Positions 33,019-43,513 of a stretch of DNA of 64,000 nucleotides are shown in pieces. This DNA comes from Enterobacter sp. Cy-643 (GTDB taxonomy: Bacteria; Pseudomonadota; Gammaproteobacteria; Enterobacterales; Enterobacteriaceae). A model generated the notes under the pieces. That model was given only the letters and a program-made list of their open reading frames with translations. It had not been told where the DNA came from and did not search any database. Each line of letters begins with the position of its first letter. Positions within the stretch are counted from its first letter, which is position 1. The translations under genes were made by a program, and so were the position numbers. The stretch covers positions 1 to 64,000 of the forward strand of contig NZ_VWWV01000001.1 in assembly GCF_011752815.1 (NCBI RefSeq), read 5' to 3'.

Positions 33019-33327
33019 ATGTCAATTGCAGAAATTCCCCTCAGCGCGGATAACCAGGTCTTTACGATCCAACTTGCCGGACGGACTCTGCGCATGCGGC
33101 TGCTGTATCGGGATGCCGCTGGCTGGATCCTGGATATTCTCGATGCTGACAATCAGCCTGTTGTGAACGGGATCCCGCTGGTGGCCGGTGCCGATTTATT
33201 GGCGCCATATAACTGGCTTGGTTTTGGCGGAGGACTATGGGTTGGCTGTGATAATGAGGCTCAGGATTACCCGAGCAAAACCGATCTCGGGCACGGCAGC
33301 CATCTTTACTTCGTGACGGCAGATTAA
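33019..33327 (+). CDS. Baseplate plug protein, Pam3 gp18-like
   Basis: A 102-residue beta-rich protein (QVFTIQLAGRTLRMRLLYRDAAGWILDILDADN) has the pattern of the phage baseplate plug family. It would fill the channel between hub and tube. Lies between the Dit-like and hub genes, with GAGGAG-type ribosome sites on both sides. Confidence 0.7.
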   Translation: MSIAEIPLSADNQVFTIQLAGRTLRMRLLYRDAAGWILDILDADNQPVVNGIPLVAGADLLAPYNWLGFGGGLWVGCDNEAQDYPSKTDLGHGSHLYFVTAD

Positions 33328-33337
33328 GGAGGAGGAG

Positions 33338-34339
33338 ATGAGTCAAAACTGGTCCCGCCACTTTGAGCTCCAGCTTCTGAAGGAAGACGGCAGCGGTATT
33401 GCGCTCTCTGGCTTTAAGGTGACGTTTAAAATCGACTGGCATGCCGGCAGCTCACCGAAAACGGCCGAGGTGAAGATCTATAATCTCGCGCCGGACAACG
33501 TGAATCGGATTGCTCAAAAGGAGTACAGCAAAATCCGGCTGATTGCGGGCTACAACGGATTAGAACCGGTTGTAGACAGCAGTGAAGTGGGAAAAATCCG
33601 GGTTGTCGAACCTGCCGAGTGGGGGCCGCGAGATGGCATGAATTTCGGGGTGCTTTTCAGCGGGGATATACGCATCTGGATGACCGGGCGAGAGGATACC
33701 CCTGACGACTGGATTTTAATTCAGGCTATTGATGGCCATGAGGCGCTGATGTCCGCGGTGCTGAGCGCCACGCTTGCTAAAGGCTACACGGTATATGACA
33801 TGTACCAGCTTGCGGCAGGGGCGCTGAAACCTTTTGGCGTTCTGCCCGGCAGGCTGCCGCCTTTTCCTGAAACGAAGTTTCCCAGAGGGTATACCTTCCA
33901 CGGCAAGGTCAGCAGCTATCTCGATCAAATCGGTAAGCTCTGCAACGCCACCTGGAAGCTGTCGAATGACAGGCTGGACTATTTCAACGCCGCTGAGAAA
34001 GCGCATCCGCCCGTGAACCTTAACAGCCAGAGTGGCCTGGTTGGGCGGCCGCAAACGTCAACCAATGCTGGCGTAACCCTGAAATGCCTGATTAATCCCA
34101 CAATCCTGCTCCACGGCCAGGTGAAGTTAGATCAAAACACGCTCTATAAGCCTGCGCTACTTGCTAAGGATGACTATACCCGGCCTTCTCCGGACGGCGT
34201 GTACGATATTTATGGCATTACCTACAACGGGGATACCCGCGAAAATCAATGGTATATGACCATGATGTGCTTCCCGGCAGGCCAGTACGTCAAGGATGTA
34301 GAAGGGGCGTGGAAAAACCATTCCACCTCTAATAAATAA
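33338..34339 (+). CDS. Baseplate hub protein (gpD/gp44-like)
   Basis: A 333-residue protein with the hub-type opening (FKVTFKIDW, then KTAEVKIYNLAPDN) and a later segment GYTVYDMYQLAAG. Hub trimers connect the tail tube to the membrane-puncturing spike, which is the product of the next gene. Assignment rests on general resemblance and gene order. A terminator follows it. Confidence 0.68.
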   Translation: MSQNWSRHFELQLLKEDGSGIALSGFKVTFKIDWHAGSSPKTAEVKIYNLAPDNVNRIAQKEYSKIRLIAGYNGLEPVVDSSEVGKIRVVEPAEWGPRDGMNFGVLFSGDIRIWMTGREDTPDDWILIQAIDGHEALMSAVLSATLAKGYTVYDMYQLAAGALKPFGVLPGRLPPFPETKFPRGYTFHGKVSSYLDQIGKLCNATWKLSNDRLDYFNAAEKAHPPVNLNSQSGLVGRPQTSTNAGVTLKCLINPTILLHGQVKLDQNTLYKPALLAKDDYTRPSPDGVYDIYGITYNGDTRENQWYMTMMCFPAGQYVKDVEGAWKNHSTSNK

Positions 34340-34344
34340 AAGCC

Positions 34345-34368
34345 AAACCCGCCTCTGCGGGTTTTTTT
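34345..34368 (+). terminator. Internal terminator within the tail operon
   Basis: AACCCGC/GCGGGTT with a four-base loop and seven T residues lies between hub and spike genes. It is a strong intrinsic terminator placed in mid-operon. Confidence 0.85.
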
Positions 34369-34383
34369 ATCCCTGGAGGAATC

Positions 34384-35067
34384 ATGGCTCTGACGACTTC
34401 GGTTCTCAGCGGTGAGCTGGCCGATACGCTTGCGGCCAGCCGGGCCGCATTAAGTAACGATCTTCGGGTCGCGTTACCCGGCATTATTCAATCTTTTGAT
34501 CCGCTATCTGTTACCTGTGAAGTTGCGCCTGCTATCCGGGGCGCGAGGATGGAGAGTGACGGGACAATGGCTTCAGTCGCCTACCCGCTGCTGGTGGATG
34601 TGCCGGTTGTTTTCCCGCACGGCGGGGGCTGCTCGCTAACGTTTCCGCTTAAAAAGGGAGACGAATGTCTGGTCATTTTCGCCGATCGCGCCATCGATTT
34701 TTGGTGGCAAAGCGGGGGCATCCAGGAGCCGGTCGATGCCCGCCAGCACTCGTTGTCGGACGCTTTCGTGCTACCCGGCCCCCAATCACAGGCGAAAAAA
34801 ATCAGCGGTATCAGTTCCACGGCAGTCCAACTGCGCAGCGAAGACGGCAAAGCCTTTGTTGAGCTGGATCCCGGCAGTCACGGCATCACGCTCGCTACGC
34901 CGGGAAAGCTCACCGCGACGGCGGCCAGCATTGAGTTGACCGGTGAGGTGAATATCAAAGGCAACCTGACAGTGAGCGGCGATGTTACTGCCAGCGGCAT
35001 AAGCCTGACAAAGCACCGCCACGGCGGCGTGCAGTCCGGCGGCGCAAATACGGGAGGTCCGGTATGA
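34384..35067 (+). CDS. Membrane-puncturing spike protein (Gp138/gpV-like)
   Basis: A 227-residue spike begins with an OB-fold region (ALPGIIQSFDPLSVTCEVAPAIRG) typical of Gp138 N-terminal domains. A repetitive beta-helical stretch (IELTGEVNIKGNLTVSGDVTASG) follows. The C-terminal KHRHGG holds an HxH motif like that which binds iron at the tip of P2-type spikes. It pierces the outer membrane on sheath contraction. Overlaps the next gene by four bases. Confidence 0.85.
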   Translation: MALTTSVLSGELADTLAASRAALSNDLRVALPGIIQSFDPLSVTCEVAPAIRGARMESDGTMASVAYPLLVDVPVVFPHGGGCSLTFPLKKGDECLVIFADRAIDFWWQSGGIQEPVDARQHSLSDAFVLPGPQSQAKKISGISSTAVQLRSEDGKAFVELDPGSHGITLATPGKLTATAASIELTGEVNIKGNLTVSGDVTASGISLTKHRHGGVQSGGANTGGPV

Positions 35068-35414
35068 AATATCGCAGAGAGAACAGCGACGGGGATTACA
35101 CCTTTGGCCAGGGAGAAAACACTTTCCTGGAAAATTCGCCCGAGTGCGTAGCTCAGGCAGTGAGTACCCGGCTAAAACTGTGGCAGGGGGAGTGGTTTCT
35201 GGATAACCGCGCCGGCACGCCTTACCGCCAGTCCGTTCTTGGCAAGCAGCAGGATGATACCTGGGTATTAATGCTGATTGACCGCGTCAGCCAGACCATG
35301 GGCGTTAAGTCCGTGCTGGATGTCACCGCCGCACGTACTGAAAAACGCACCGTAACCTTCAACGCCACCATCGACACCGTTTACGGTCCCACCACTTTAA
35401 ACAGCGAGGCATAA
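35064..35414 (+). CDS. Baseplate wedge protein, gp25/gpW-like
   Basis: A 116-residue protein lies between spike and gpJ, where the gp25/W wedge component is normally encoded. It has an N-terminal DGDYTFGQGENTFLENSPECVAQAV and a C-terminal strand-rich part. gp25-like proteins bind the first sheath ring. Sequence support is modest, gene order strong. Confidence 0.68.
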   Translation: MKYRRENSDGDYTFGQGENTFLENSPECVAQAVSTRLKLWQGEWFLDNRAGTPYRQSVLGKQQDDTWVLMLIDRVSQTMGVKSVLDVTAARTEKRTVTFNATIDTVYGPTTLNSEA

Positions 35415-36614
35415 ATGGCCCTCAATTCTGAAACGCTGGGGTTATCGGCAACGGTAACGGCCCAGGGGATAACCGCGCCTGATTATCAAAGCCTGCTAGG
35501 GACTTTGATGGATGCGTTCAGGCAAATCTACGGCACCGATGCGTACCTGGAGCCGGACAGCAAAGACGGGCAGCTCATCTCGCTGGTGGCGCTGGCCATT
35601 CATGACGCCAACAACGCGGCGATTGCCACCTACAACAGCTTTTCGCCTGCGACAGCGATGGGGCGGGCGTTATCGAGCAACGTTAAGATCAACGGTATTG
35701 TCAGGCGTGCGGCGACCTTCTCGACGGTCGATCTGCTTCTCACGGGCATTCCCGGCACGACTATCACCCGAGGTTCTGTCAGAGATGACAGCGGCGTGAC
35801 GTGGTTTTTGCCTGAGGTGGTATCGCTCGGCGTTGATGGCTCGGTAACAGCCACCGCAACCTGCGCCAGCAGCGGCGTAATGGCTGCCCCCGCGGGGTCC
35901 ATCACCATTATGGGCACCCCAACGCGCGGCTGGACTGCCGTCACGAACCCTCAGGCTGCCACGCCGGGTGTTGCAGCGGAAACCGATGCCGAATTACGCA
36001 TCCGGCAGTCGCAGAGCGTTGCCTTACCTGCGCTCACGCCGTTTGAGGCGGTTGAGGGGGCGATTGCCAACATCGCAGGGGTAACCCGGCATAAGCTCTA
36101 CGAAAATGATACCGGTGCCGTCAACGCCAATGGCCTGCCGCCGCATTCCATTGCCGCGATTGTGGACGGTGGGGATGTGACGGAAATTGCCCGGACGATC
36201 AGGGGCAAAAAGGGGCAGGGCGTAGCAACCTTCGGCGCGACGTCCATTGTGGTGCCCGATCTCTATGGCAATCCCCACTGTATTGCTTTCTCACGATCTG
36301 ACAATGTGCCGATTTACGTCGACATCGTGCTGAAAGTGTTCACCGGCTATACGTCGCAAATCGGCGAACAGATGAAGCAGGCGATTGCCGACTATATCAA
36401 CGGCCTGGGCATTGGCGACAGCGTGCTGCTGAGCCGCATTTACTCACCGGCTAACCTGGGCGTGGTCAGCGGCGGGCAAGCGCGATATTACGACATCACT
36501 GACCTGCTGATCGGCAAATCCTCTTCTGCGGTCGCGGCAGCAAACGTCAATATTGGCTACAGCGAAGCCGCCTCCTGCCGCGTGGATAACATCACTATCA
36601 CGGTGAGCTCATGA
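35415..36614 (+). CDS. Baseplate J (gp47-like) protein
   Basis: A 399-residue baseplate J family protein is recognised by ETDAELRIRQSQSVALPALTPFEAVEGAIANIAGVTRHKLYEN, the family's conserved core. It forms the baseplate wedge with W and I. It follows the gp25-like gene with no gap and overlaps the next gene by four bases. Confidence 0.88.
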   Translation: MALNSETLGLSATVTAQGITAPDYQSLLGTLMDAFRQIYGTDAYLEPDSKDGQLISLVALAIHDANNAAIATYNSFSPATAMGRALSSNVKINGIVRRAATFSTVDLLLTGIPGTTITRGSVRDDSGVTWFLPEVVSLGVDGSVTATATCASSGVMAAPAGSITIMGTPTRGWTAVTNPQAATPGVAAETDAELRIRQSQSVALPALTPFEAVEGAIANIAGVTRHKLYENDTGAVNANGLPPHSIAAIVDGGDVTEIARTIRGKKGQGVATFGATSIVVPDLYGNPHCIAFSRSDNVPIYVDIVLKVFTGYTSQIGEQMKQAIADYINGLGIGDSVLLSRIYSPANLGVVSGGQARYYDITDLLIGKSSSAVAAANVNIGYSEAASCRVDNITITVSS

Positions 36615-37291
36615 GTAAATATACCGGGCGCATCACCAGTTACCACGCCAGCAAGCCCCTGTTTTTTGCCCACGTGGATCTGAGTACCCGTCCTTTCACT
36701 GAAACCGCCAACACCACCGAAAGTCTGGTCAATGCGTTTGATATCGACACTGCGGTTGGGGTTCAGCTTGACGCGCTGGGAAAGTGGATTGGGCGAAGCC
36801 GTATCGTTAGTCAGCCTATTTCCGGCGTCTATTTCAGTTGGGACACCGACGGGCTGGGTTACGACCAGGGCGTGTGGCAGGGGCCTTACGATCCTGATGC
36901 AGGCTACACCTCACTGAGCGATGAAACCTACCGCATCATCCTCAAGGCAAAAATCGCGATGAACAACTGGGACGGGCAGAACGACACGCTGCCCGCGATT
37001 CTGGACGCCGCCACGGCAGGGGCGGGTTTGCGCATGCAAATCGTCGACAACCAGGACATGACCATTTCCGTATGGGTGCTGCCGGAAACGGACATTGCAG
37101 ACGTTTCTCTGGAGCTTATTGCGGCCATCAAACAGGGCTACCTGACGGTGAAAGCCGCGGGCGTTTGGGCCGGAGACATTCAGACGCCTTCGGTAGAAGC
37201 GCCGTCGCAGGGCGGCAAATTCTTTGGGTTTGATATCAACAATCACTATATCGCCGGTTTTGACGACGGCGCATGGGAGAGGAAACTTTAA
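36611..37291 (+). CDS. Tail protein, DUF2612 (gpI-like)
   Basis: A 226-residue protein fits DUF2612 (LDALGKWIGRSRIV, then YDPDAGYTSLSDETYRIILKAKIAMNNWDG). In this gene order it takes the place of gpI, which completes the baseplate wedge and anchors the fibre. Overlaps both neighbours (ATGA at the start, TAATG at the end). Confidence 0.82.
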   Translation: MSKYTGRITSYHASKPLFFAHVDLSTRPFTETANTTESLVNAFDIDTAVGVQLDALGKWIGRSRIVSQPISGVYFSWDTDGLGYDQGVWQGPYDPDAGYTSLSDETYRIILKAKIAMNNWDGQNDTLPAILDAATAGAGLRMQIVDNQDMTISVWVLPETDIADVSLELIAAIKQGYLTVKAAGVWAGDIQTPSVEAPSQGGKFFGFDINNHYIAGFDDGAWERKL

Positions 37292-37977
37292 TGGCTACAA
37301 ATCAGTTTAAACCTTTTGCGACCAGGCCTGACGCCAACGTCACGCCGCAAAATGAATGGGAAAATTTGCCCGCGCTGTTAAGCGGCTTTGCCGGCGGTAA
37401 AGCCAGCAGCGCTCAGGTGAACAAAGCGCTGCGCCAGACGTCATTTATTGCCGCCGCGCTGGCCCAGTTCGTGAGCGATAAAAGCGGGCAGGACGTGCTG
37501 GACGACGGCGACATCGCCGCCTTCCTGGCGAAGCTTACTTCAGGTTTTGGTAACCAATATCTCAGCCGCCAAAACCCCTTCGCGGATATTAAGGCCGACG
37601 GTGCCGGGGCTGTTTCTACGGCTCTCGCAAACCTTGGTTTGGGAAATGCGAAGTTTGTAACTAACCAAGGGAGCAACGTTAATGGCGATTGGACCATTTG
37701 GTCCGATGGTACTATTGAGTTGAATGGCTATAGGTCAACGATTGTTGATGGTCTCGCAACCGTCATTTTTCCAATAACCTTACCAAAACTGGCAGTGAAT
37801 ATATCTATTGCTGAGCATTTAAATACTGATCTAGGGTCATCTGTTGAACAACTACATGTTTCTATGGTTATAGATGACACAATAACAACCAGCGGATTTA
37901 AAGCTCGTTGTCAAACTATAAATGGTGGTCCATCAGGATACGGATTTTCATGGCGTGTTTATTGCTCATCTAATTAA
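37291..37977 (+). CDS. Tail fibre protein, constant plus expressed variable end
   Basis: A 228-residue fibre: residues 1-114 are a constant, GC-rich baseplate-binding part (NQFKPFATRPDANVTPQNEWE at the start). From codon 115 the AT-rich variable end begins, exactly at an inversion site. The end (DWTIWSDGTIELNGYRST...) probably forms the receptor-binding tip. Inversion would replace the last 114 residues with the S' segment in frame. It is the specificity determinant of the particle. Confidence 0.85.
   Translation: MATNQFKPFATRPDANVTPQNEWENLPALLSGFAGGKASSAQVNKALRQTSFIAAALAQFVSDKSGQDVLDDGDIAAFLAKLTSGFGNQYLSRQNPFADIKADGAGAVSTALANLGLGNAKFVTNQGSNVNGDWTIWSDGTIELNGYRSTIVDGLATVIFPITLPKLAVNISIAEHLNTDLGSSVEQLHVSMVIDDTITTSGFKARCQTINGGPSGYGFSWRVYCSSN
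37622..37647 (+). promoter_or_regulatory. DNA inversion site, left (gix/hix-like)
   Basis: A 26-bp site with core AAACC-TT-GGTTT, like the Gin/Cin/Hin recombination sites. It overlaps codons for ANLGLGN in the fibre gene. The crossover dinucleotide would be TT at 37634-37635. Confidence 0.75.
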
Positions 37978-37990
37978 TAAAGAGGTTACC

Positions 37991-38176
37991 ATGCGTTATT
38001 TTGATCCTACAACAATGACTGAGGTTTTGCCTGTCATACATAATACTGCTGGTACGATTGAGTTACCGGATGACAATTGGTTCTTTACGTTATCATATAT
38101 GCCACAAGGAAAAAGACTCGCAGCCAATGAAAACGGCGAGCCAATATTAGTTGATATTACTGATTCGGAGCAGTAG
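37991..38176 (+). CDS. Short tail fibre assembly protein (U position)
   Basis: A 61-residue protein with a Tfa-like segment (PQGKRLAANENGEPILVDI), but it ends where family members continue for another 80 or more residues. It is either a naturally short chaperone or a truncated one. Sits directly after the expressed fibre within the invertible DNA. Its last 20 bases overlap the end of the opposing U' gene. Confidence 0.65.
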   Translation: MRYFDPTTMTEVLPVIHNTAGTIELPDDNWFFTLSYMPQGKRLAANENGEPILVDITDSEQ

Positions 38177-38567
38177 GCCATTCAATATTTGGTGCGCTAG
38201 AGGTATCAACAGCCTCTAGTGCATCAAGGTAATCTAGCCATAAATTGTACTGCATCCGTTCGTCGTCTTTTAGACGGCCAATTACGGCTTTACCAGGCCA
38301 TTGTTTATTGTTAATGAATTCGTTTGCTTTTAATATATAAAAGTTCTTATTCATTTCTTCCATATGAATAAGATTATCATGGGTGAGCGGTGGCTTTTCG
38401 AGTAGTACTGGCTCCCCGTTTTTATCACCTGAAATAAAAAGTCCTTTCTCTTGGCCCTTGAGCAACTCTGACCAGCGCTCAGCACTTATTTCAACCGAAT
38501 CATCAGGTGCATATTCAGCATCAATAAAAAAGCCATTCTCTTTTTTAGAATAAAAATAATTTTTCAT
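38157..38567 (-). CDS. Tail fibre assembly protein (U' position)
   Basis: A 136-residue Tfa family protein (NKNFYILKANEFINNKQWPGKAVIG, then LWLDYLDALEAVDTSSAPNIEWP) would help the S' fibre tip fold and trimerise. It is on the minus strand, so it is silent in the present orientation unless read from elsewhere. Inversion would place it behind the fibre on the plus strand. Confidence 0.82.
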   Translation of the reverse strand: MKNYFYSKKENGFFIDAEYAPDDSVEISAERWSELLKGQEKGLFISGDKNGEPVLLEKPPLTHDNLIHMEEMNKNFYILKANEFINNKQWPGKAVIGRLKDDERMQYNLWLDYLDALEAVDTSSAPNIEWPTAPNQ

Positions 38568-38570
38568 CTG

Positions 38571-38932
38571 TTAATCCCCTATAGCTATCCAGTAAGCAAA
38601 TTGCTCAGATATCTGAGATGCTAGCGAACCCATCAAAGAAAATTGAGATGGTGTAACGGGCAAGGCCGAGAAACTATAAACGGCAGTGACCCCTGAACGA
38701 GCATTATCATAAGATGTTACAACTGAATAAGCTGTATTGCTGAACGATACAGGCAATGTAATATTTGATGGTGTTCCTAAATTACCAGCAACGGAAATTC
38801 CTGTCTGAATTATTGTTCCGTCTGGAAATTTTCTCCATCGACTAGTACCTGCACTTTTTTGCCAGAAAGACATATCAGGTATCTGGCTTGCTCCCGTCCC
38901 TACACCCCGTTTCGCCGCTTCCCCCAAACCAA
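38571..38932 (-). pseudogene. Silent alternative fibre C-terminus (S')
   Basis: An open minus-strand segment of about 120 codons has no start of its own and begins at the right inversion site. Its start reads [21 protein letters not shown], a standard phage fibre junction, in the same frame as ANLGLG of the expressed gene. The rest is a distinct tip (TVVTSYDN-type end replaced by [13 protein letters not shown]). It is a cassette rather than a decayed gene: inversion would restore a full fibre of about 234 residues. Confidence 0.85.
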
Positions 38933-38944
38933 CCTTTAAGAAAA
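38919..38944 (-). promoter_or_regulatory. DNA inversion site, right (gix/hix-like)
   Basis: Read on the minus strand, the site holds AAAGG-TT-GGTTTGGG, sharing TTGGTTTGGG with the left site in inverted orientation. The central dinucleotide is TT on that strand (38931-38932). The two sites bound a 1.3-kb invertible segment. Confidence 0.72.
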
Positions 38945-38998
38945 TGCACATCCTGCCGCGCCGTGGCATGCTCTCAGCCTTTTGTGAGGCAAAACGTC

Positions 38999-39559
38999 AT
39001 GCTGGTAGGCTATGTCAGGGTGTCAACAAATGACCAAAACACCGCGCTGCAGAAAAATGCGCTGGAGTGTGCAGGATGTGAGCTGATTTTTGAGGATAAA
39101 ATCAGCGGTAAAACGGCGGACAGGCCGGGGTTAAAAAAAGTGCTCAGAACGCTCGGTGAAGGCGATACGCTTGTTGTCTGGAAGCTGGACCGGCTTGGGC
39201 GGAGTATGCGCCACCTTGTTTCGCTGATTGAGGAACTGCGCACGCGCGGGATTAACTTCCGTAGCCTGACGGACAGCATTGATACCTCTACGCCGATGGG
39301 GCGATTTTTCTTTCACGTGATGGGCGCTTTGGCCGAGATGGAACGCGAGCTTATCGTCGAAAGAACCCGGGCCGGACTGGCTGCGGCCAGAGTGGAAGGG
39401 CGAATTGGCGGGCGGCGGCCTAAACTGTCGGCCACGCAGTGGGCGCAGGCCGGGCGATTAATTGCTGCCGGAGAAACAAGGCAGCAGGTGGCGATTATTT
39501 ACGATGTCGGCGTTTCCACGCTGTATAAAAAATTTCCGGCAAATGCGAAGCAGCCTTGA
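38999..39559 (+). CDS. DNA invertase, Gin/Hin-type serine recombinase
   Basis: A 186-residue site-specific recombinase: N-terminal resolvase/invertase domain with catalytic S9 (GYVRVSTNDQ), arginine-rich active-site motif (WKLDRLGRSMRHL), and a C-terminal helix-turn-helix (ETRQQVAIIYDVGVSTLYKKFP). Length matches Cin/Pin. It would flip the fibre segment, normally with Fis at an enhancer. The ATG at 38999 fits the family; the open frame upstream to 38888 overlaps the inversion site and is not used. Its stop lies three bases from the yfhH stop. Confidence 0.93.
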   Translation: MLVGYVRVSTNDQNTALQKNALECAGCELIFEDKISGKTADRPGLKKVLRTLGEGDTLVVWKLDRLGRSMRHLVSLIEELRTRGINFRSLTDSIDTSTPMGRFFFHVMGALAEMERELIVERTRAGLAAARVEGRIGGRRPKLSATQWAQAGRLIAAGETRQQVAIIYDVGVSTLYKKFPANAKQP

Positions 39560-39562
39560 GCC

Positions 39563-40411
39563 CTAAACCAGCTTCTTCACCAGCGCCTCGCTCTGGCGGA
39601 TCCGCTCCGGCGCATTTTCCAGGTCCTGCTGCACCAGCGCCATAAAGAGCAGATCGGTCAGCATCATTTGGGCACTGGTTGAGGAGATGGCTGCGCTGCG
39701 CGTGGCCTGTTCTTCCGCGATGGTATACAGGCACAGACTGGCTCGCTGCTGCAGAGCATTAGGCGTGAAGCCGGTAATTGCGAGGATTTTCGCCCCGGCG
39801 TTCAACGCTTCATCGGCCGCCAGATTGATCTCCCGCCGCTCGCCCGAGTAGGAAATAGCGAGCAGCACATCCTCCGGCGTCATCGCCTGCACGGTTGCCA
39901 GCAGGGCATGCATATCCTGCTCGGCGACGGCGTGAATACCAATCTTCATTAACTTCCACGAGAAATTCTTCGCTACCAGGCCGGATGCGCCTATTCCCAC
40001 GAGCAGCACGCGCCGCGCATTGCGCAGCAGTGAAACGCTCGCCAGCAATTTATCTTCCGCATTAATATCCAGCGTGGCGTGCATTGCCGCGATATTCTCT
40101 TTAATCAACTTCTCCCCAACAAGCCTCAGCGGATCGTCACCCAAAATTTGGTTGTGAACCGGAACGGAGTTAGGGTTTTGGCCGCTCGCCAGCGCTTCGC
40201 TGATAGCCAGTTTCATCGCCGGGAAGCCCTTGAACCCCAGTTTCTGCGCAAATTTTACGACGCTGGACTGGCTGACACCGGCTTCTTCTGCCAGCTGCTG
40301 TGAACTGAGATGGCGTGCGCGATCGGGCTCCGCGAGCAAAAAGTCGGCCAGCTTGCGGTCACTCTGGGCCAGCATGGCGTAACGGCTTCGAATGCGCAGT
40401 AAACAGTTCAT
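39563..40411 (-). CDS. yfhH: RpiR/MurR-family transcriptional regulator YfhH
   Basis: A 282-residue regulator with an N-terminal RpiR helix-turn-helix (HLSSQQLAEEAGVSQSSVVKFAQKLGF) and a C-terminal SIS sugar-phosphate-binding domain (VLLVGIGASGLVAKNF). The ligand is unknown. Similarity to E. coli YfhH is strong along its length. The ATG at 40411 is chosen over an upstream frame start. It marks the right edge of the tailocin island and is divergent from pgpC. Confidence 0.92.
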   Translation of the reverse strand: MNCLLRIRSRYAMLAQSDRKLADFLLAEPDRARHLSSQQLAEEAGVSQSSVVKFAQKLGFKGFPAMKLAISEALASGQNPNSVPVHNQILGDDPLRLVGEKLIKENIAAMHATLDINAEDKLLASVSLLRNARRVLLVGIGASGLVAKNFSWKLMKIGIHAVAEQDMHALLATVQAMTPEDVLLAISYSGERREINLAADEALNAGAKILAITGFTPNALQQRASLCLYTIAEEQATRSAAISSTSAQMMLTDLLFMALVQQDLENAPERIRQSEALVKKLV

Positions 40412-40618
40412 TTCACCTCCGGGGCGGCACTTCTGATAACGACTTGCTCTGGTAAGCATCTGAGCGAATTATAAATTCCATTATAGAGCAATGTTGCCGA
40501 ATTAAATATTCTGTTGTGTTCAACCGGCCAGCCTGGAAGGCGCGCGGAAAATCACCGGGCTATCTGTTAGGCTTTACCCTGCGTCGTTTTGTGCACGCGA
40601 GTCTCAAAGGAGCCAGAA

Positions 40619-41257
40619 TTGACAACTCATTATCCGCGCCGCATCGTCTTTTTTGACCTCGATGGCACCCTGCATCAGCAGGACATGTTCGGCAGTTTCC
40701 TGTTTTATCTTCTGCGTCGCCTGCCGCTGAACGTGCCGCTGGTTATTATGCTGCTGCCGCTGATTGGCGGCATGATGCTGATCAAAGGCAGCGCGGCCCG
40801 CCAGCCAATGAGCCTGCTGCTGTGGAGCATCACGTTTGGGCGCCGCGAGGCCCGGCTCCAGCGGCTGCAAAGTGAGTTTGTCGCCTGGTTCCGCCAGAAG
40901 GTGAGGGTATTTCCGGTTGTCCAGCAGCGCCTCACGGATTATTTGCACAGCCCGAACGCCGACGTCTGGCTGATTACCGGCTCGCCGCAGCCGCTGGTAG
41001 AGAAAGTCTATTTTGATACGCCGTGGCTGCCGGAGGTCAACGTTATTGCCAGCCAGATGGCGCGAGCTTACGGTGGATGGATCCTGACCCTGCGCTGTCT
41101 CGGCCATGAGAAAGTGGCTCAACTGGAGCAGCATCTCGGCGTGCCGCTGCGGCTTTATAGCGGCTACAGCGACAGCCATCAGGATAATCCTCTGCTGTAT
41201 TTCTGTGAGCACCGCTGGCGCGTCACGCCTCAGGGGGAACTGCAGCAGCTTGAGTGA
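40619..41257 (+). CDS. pgpC: Phosphatidylglycerophosphatase C
   Basis: This HAD-family membrane enzyme dephosphorylates phosphatidylglycerophosphate to phosphatidylglycerol. It has the HAD motif FFDLDGTLHQQD, a hydrophobic segment near residues 30-60, and ITGSPQPLVEKVY. A TTG start at 40619, seven bases after AAAGGAG, gives 212 residues (E. coli 211). Known in older annotation as yfhB. Confidence 0.92.
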   Translation: MTTHYPRRIVFFDLDGTLHQQDMFGSFLFYLLRRLPLNVPLVIMLLPLIGGMMLIKGSAARQPMSLLLWSITFGRREARLQRLQSEFVAWFRQKVRVFPVVQQRLTDYLHSPNADVWLITGSPQPLVEKVYFDTPWLPEVNVIASQMARAYGGWILTLRCLGHEKVAQLEQHLGVPLRLYSGYSDSHQDNPLLYFCEHRWRVTPQGELQQLE

Positions 41258-43265
<2,008 letters not shown>

Positions 43266-43430
43266 ATAGATAACATTCTGCAGCAGGATGAGCCTTAGCC
43301 AACAATAACCATGATTTGTCTGAACCCCGTCAGTGAATGAGGCGCATTTTGCGTAAGAAAACGCCAGTAAGCAACTTTTAAGAATATATCGTTTACTTTT
43401 CGTGCAATAAAAACTTCTGCTGTTATTTCT

Positions 43431-43446
43431 ACGCAAACGGTTTCGT
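43431..43446 (+). promoter_or_regulatory. PurR operator of purL
   Basis: ACGCAAACGGTTTCGT differs at only one position from the consensus ACGCAAACGTTTTCGT. It lies 67 bp before purL, indicating repression by PurR with hypoxanthine or guanine, as known for E. coli purL. Confidence 0.9.
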
Positions 43447-43513
43447 CGCGACGGAGGATTCTCTATAATGACGCCCGTTTTCCCCCCTTCGCCCTGAAGA
43501 CGAGAGATCTTTA

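Noticed and set aside
38888-38998. 37-codon N-terminal extension of the DNA invertase
   Set aside because: It is made of the inversion site and S' sequence; all Gin/Hin proteins begin at the MLxGYxRVST-type motif, here at 38999.
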